A DNA stretch of 64,000 nt from Vibrio cholerae (GTDB lineage: Bacteria > Actinomycetota > Actinomycetes > Actinomycetales > Micrococcaceae): NCBI GenBank assembly GCA_009728235.1, contig WNZI01000006.1, positions 1 through 64,000 on the forward strand. The letters run 5' to 3'. Below are positions 63,123 to 64,000 of this stretch, one piece after another (the first letter of the stretch is position 1; every line of letters begins with the position of its first letter). The translations under genes were made by a program, and so were the position numbers. The notes under the pieces were generated by a model. The model ran no database searches. It worked only from the letters and a program-made list of their open reading frames with translations, and was not told where the DNA came from.

Positions 63123-64000
63123 CCTCGACCATCACCCGGACGCAGGGGCGCACACCGCCCCTGCCCGGCGTCGGCTGCGCGGGTCCCGCTACACGTGGTC
63201 CTCGCTGCTGTACGTCGCCCCCGCGCTCGCCTTCTTCACCGCCTTCGTGCTCGTGCCCATCGGGCAGTCGGTGCGGATCTCGTTCTACAGCTGGGACGGC
63301 ATCAGTGTGGCAACACCGGTGGGGTTCGCCAACTACACGGCAGTGTTCACCGATCCGGCCCTCCGCGAGGCGCTCGGGCACTCCCTGATCCTGCTGATCT
63401 TCTACGCCGCCCTCCCCGTGATTATCGGTCTCATGCTCGCAGGGCTCATGTCACGGATCCGGATCTACGGGTTGACGCTGTTCAGGGCACTCCTGTTCCT
63501 TCCCCAGATTCTCTCGAGCGTGGTGGTGGCCGTCGCATGGAGGGACATCCTCGCCGATGACGGGATACTCAACCAGGCGCTGCGCGCCGTCGGCCTCGGG
63601 TCCATCACCCGCAGCTGGCTCGGTGACTTCAACACCGCACTCCCGGCCATCGGCGGGATCGGCACCTGGGTGGAGTACGGCCTGTGCATGGTGCTGTTCC
63701 TCGCCGGAATCGCCACGATCGACCGCGGGGTCTACGAGGCGTCGCGGCTCGACGGCGCCGGTCCCATTCGGGAGTTCATCAGCATCACGCTGCCGGCACT
63801 CCGGCCGCAGATCTCCATCGCGCTGATCCTCACCATCACGTTCGCGCTGCGGAACTTCGACCTGATCTGGAACACCACGCGGGGCGGCCCCGGTACCTCG
63901 ACCGCCGTACCGAGTGTGTACATCTACCAGGACGCCTTCCAGAATCGCCTCCTGGGACAGGCTTCGGCGTTGGCCGTGGTGCTGACCCTGCTGACGCTGC
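63119..64000 (+). pseudogene. Carbohydrate ABC transporter permease, frameshifted and cut by window end
   Basis: GTG 63119 overlaps the binding-protein stop and reads TSTITRTQGRTPPLP. Near 63166 one C is missing; the next frame gives RRRLRGSRYTWSSLLYVAPA and a normal MalF-type permease (AFFTAFVLVPIGQSVRISFY, EASRLDGAGPIREFISITLP as EAA loop, GGPGTSTAVPS). Six helices are expected; five are visible before the edge. The partner permease should follow outside the window. Repair would give an intact protein. Confidence 0.82.

Noticed and set aside
1-64000. tRNA, rRNA or integrase genes bordering the island
   Set aside because: I looked for cloverleaf arms, rRNA signatures and recombinase motifs on both strands and saw none, so the island cannot be assigned to a specific mobile element.

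Overview
The window is GC-rich, gene-dense actinobacterial chromosome. Several features point to a soil Micrococcaceae of the Arthrobacter group, though no rRNA or other species marker is present: a mycothiol-linked DsbA-like protein, a Zur-controlled set with a Cys-free L36 and an Mrf-type protein, an actinobacterial SAM riboswitch, an LAQTG sorting signal, and many GntR/LacI/RpiR-controlled sugar and sugar-acid loci.

Layout. 0-5.2 kb: start of an MFS gene, an FdhF/YdeP molybdo-oxidoreductase, and a MarR-DHA2 efflux operon. 5.3-12.2 kb: LacI-controlled ABC importer with a GH31 alpha-xylosidase; palindromes before lacI and before the binding-protein gene share one sequence. 12.2-18.2 kb: mixed housekeeping genes (GATase remnant, SQR-like flavoprotein, GDPD with lamin-tail domain, GNAT, SDR). 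17.8-19.4 kb: zinc-starvation operon (mrf, rpmJ2, a small Cys protein) behind a Zur box. 19.5-23.9 kb: SAM riboswitch, FMN monooxygenase and metNIQ. 24-28.6 kb: NAD(P)-binding protein, UPF0303 protein, and a GntR/SDR/GntP sugar-acid locus. 28.6-37.3 kb: DsbA-like protein, X25-domain protein, epimerase, DoxX, a large LAQTG-anchored nucleotidase, and a sodium:solute symporter. 37.4-39.7 kb: RpiR regulator and amidohydrolase, tied to the symporter by matching operators. 39.7-46.4 kb: excalibur and NIPSNAP proteins, an unknown membrane protein, and a tetronate (threonate/erythronate) operon kdgT-dtnK-pdxA2-gntR.

46.5-56 kb is the accessory region. A run of gene remnants (lactone oxidase tail, broken GT8, hyuB tail, isochorismatase tail) lies against a lower-GC defence island. 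The island holds an m5C methyltransferase split by an in-frame TAG, an Eco29kI-type GIY-YIG endonuclease with a frameshift, an FRG-domain protein, a DUF262 protein and a convergent PD-(D/E)XK-like nuclease. Beyond it are a decayed helicase-associated gene, a HTH protein, a 16-bp perfect inverted repeat and a truncated SRPBCC copy whose intact paralogue is 3 kb away. 56-64 kb returns to core-like DNA: a GAF kinase joined to a degenerate receiver-LuxR, a hydrolase, SRPBCC, LysR, and an HpsN/HisD-like dehydrogenase with an ABC importer running off the window.

A recurring feature cuts across the window: at least twelve otherwise normal genes carry what is best explained as a single missing G or C, always a loss, on both strands. 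This looks more like systematic indel error in the assembly than gene decay, so 'pseudogene' labels outside 46.5-56 kb should be read as 'frameshifted as sequenced'.
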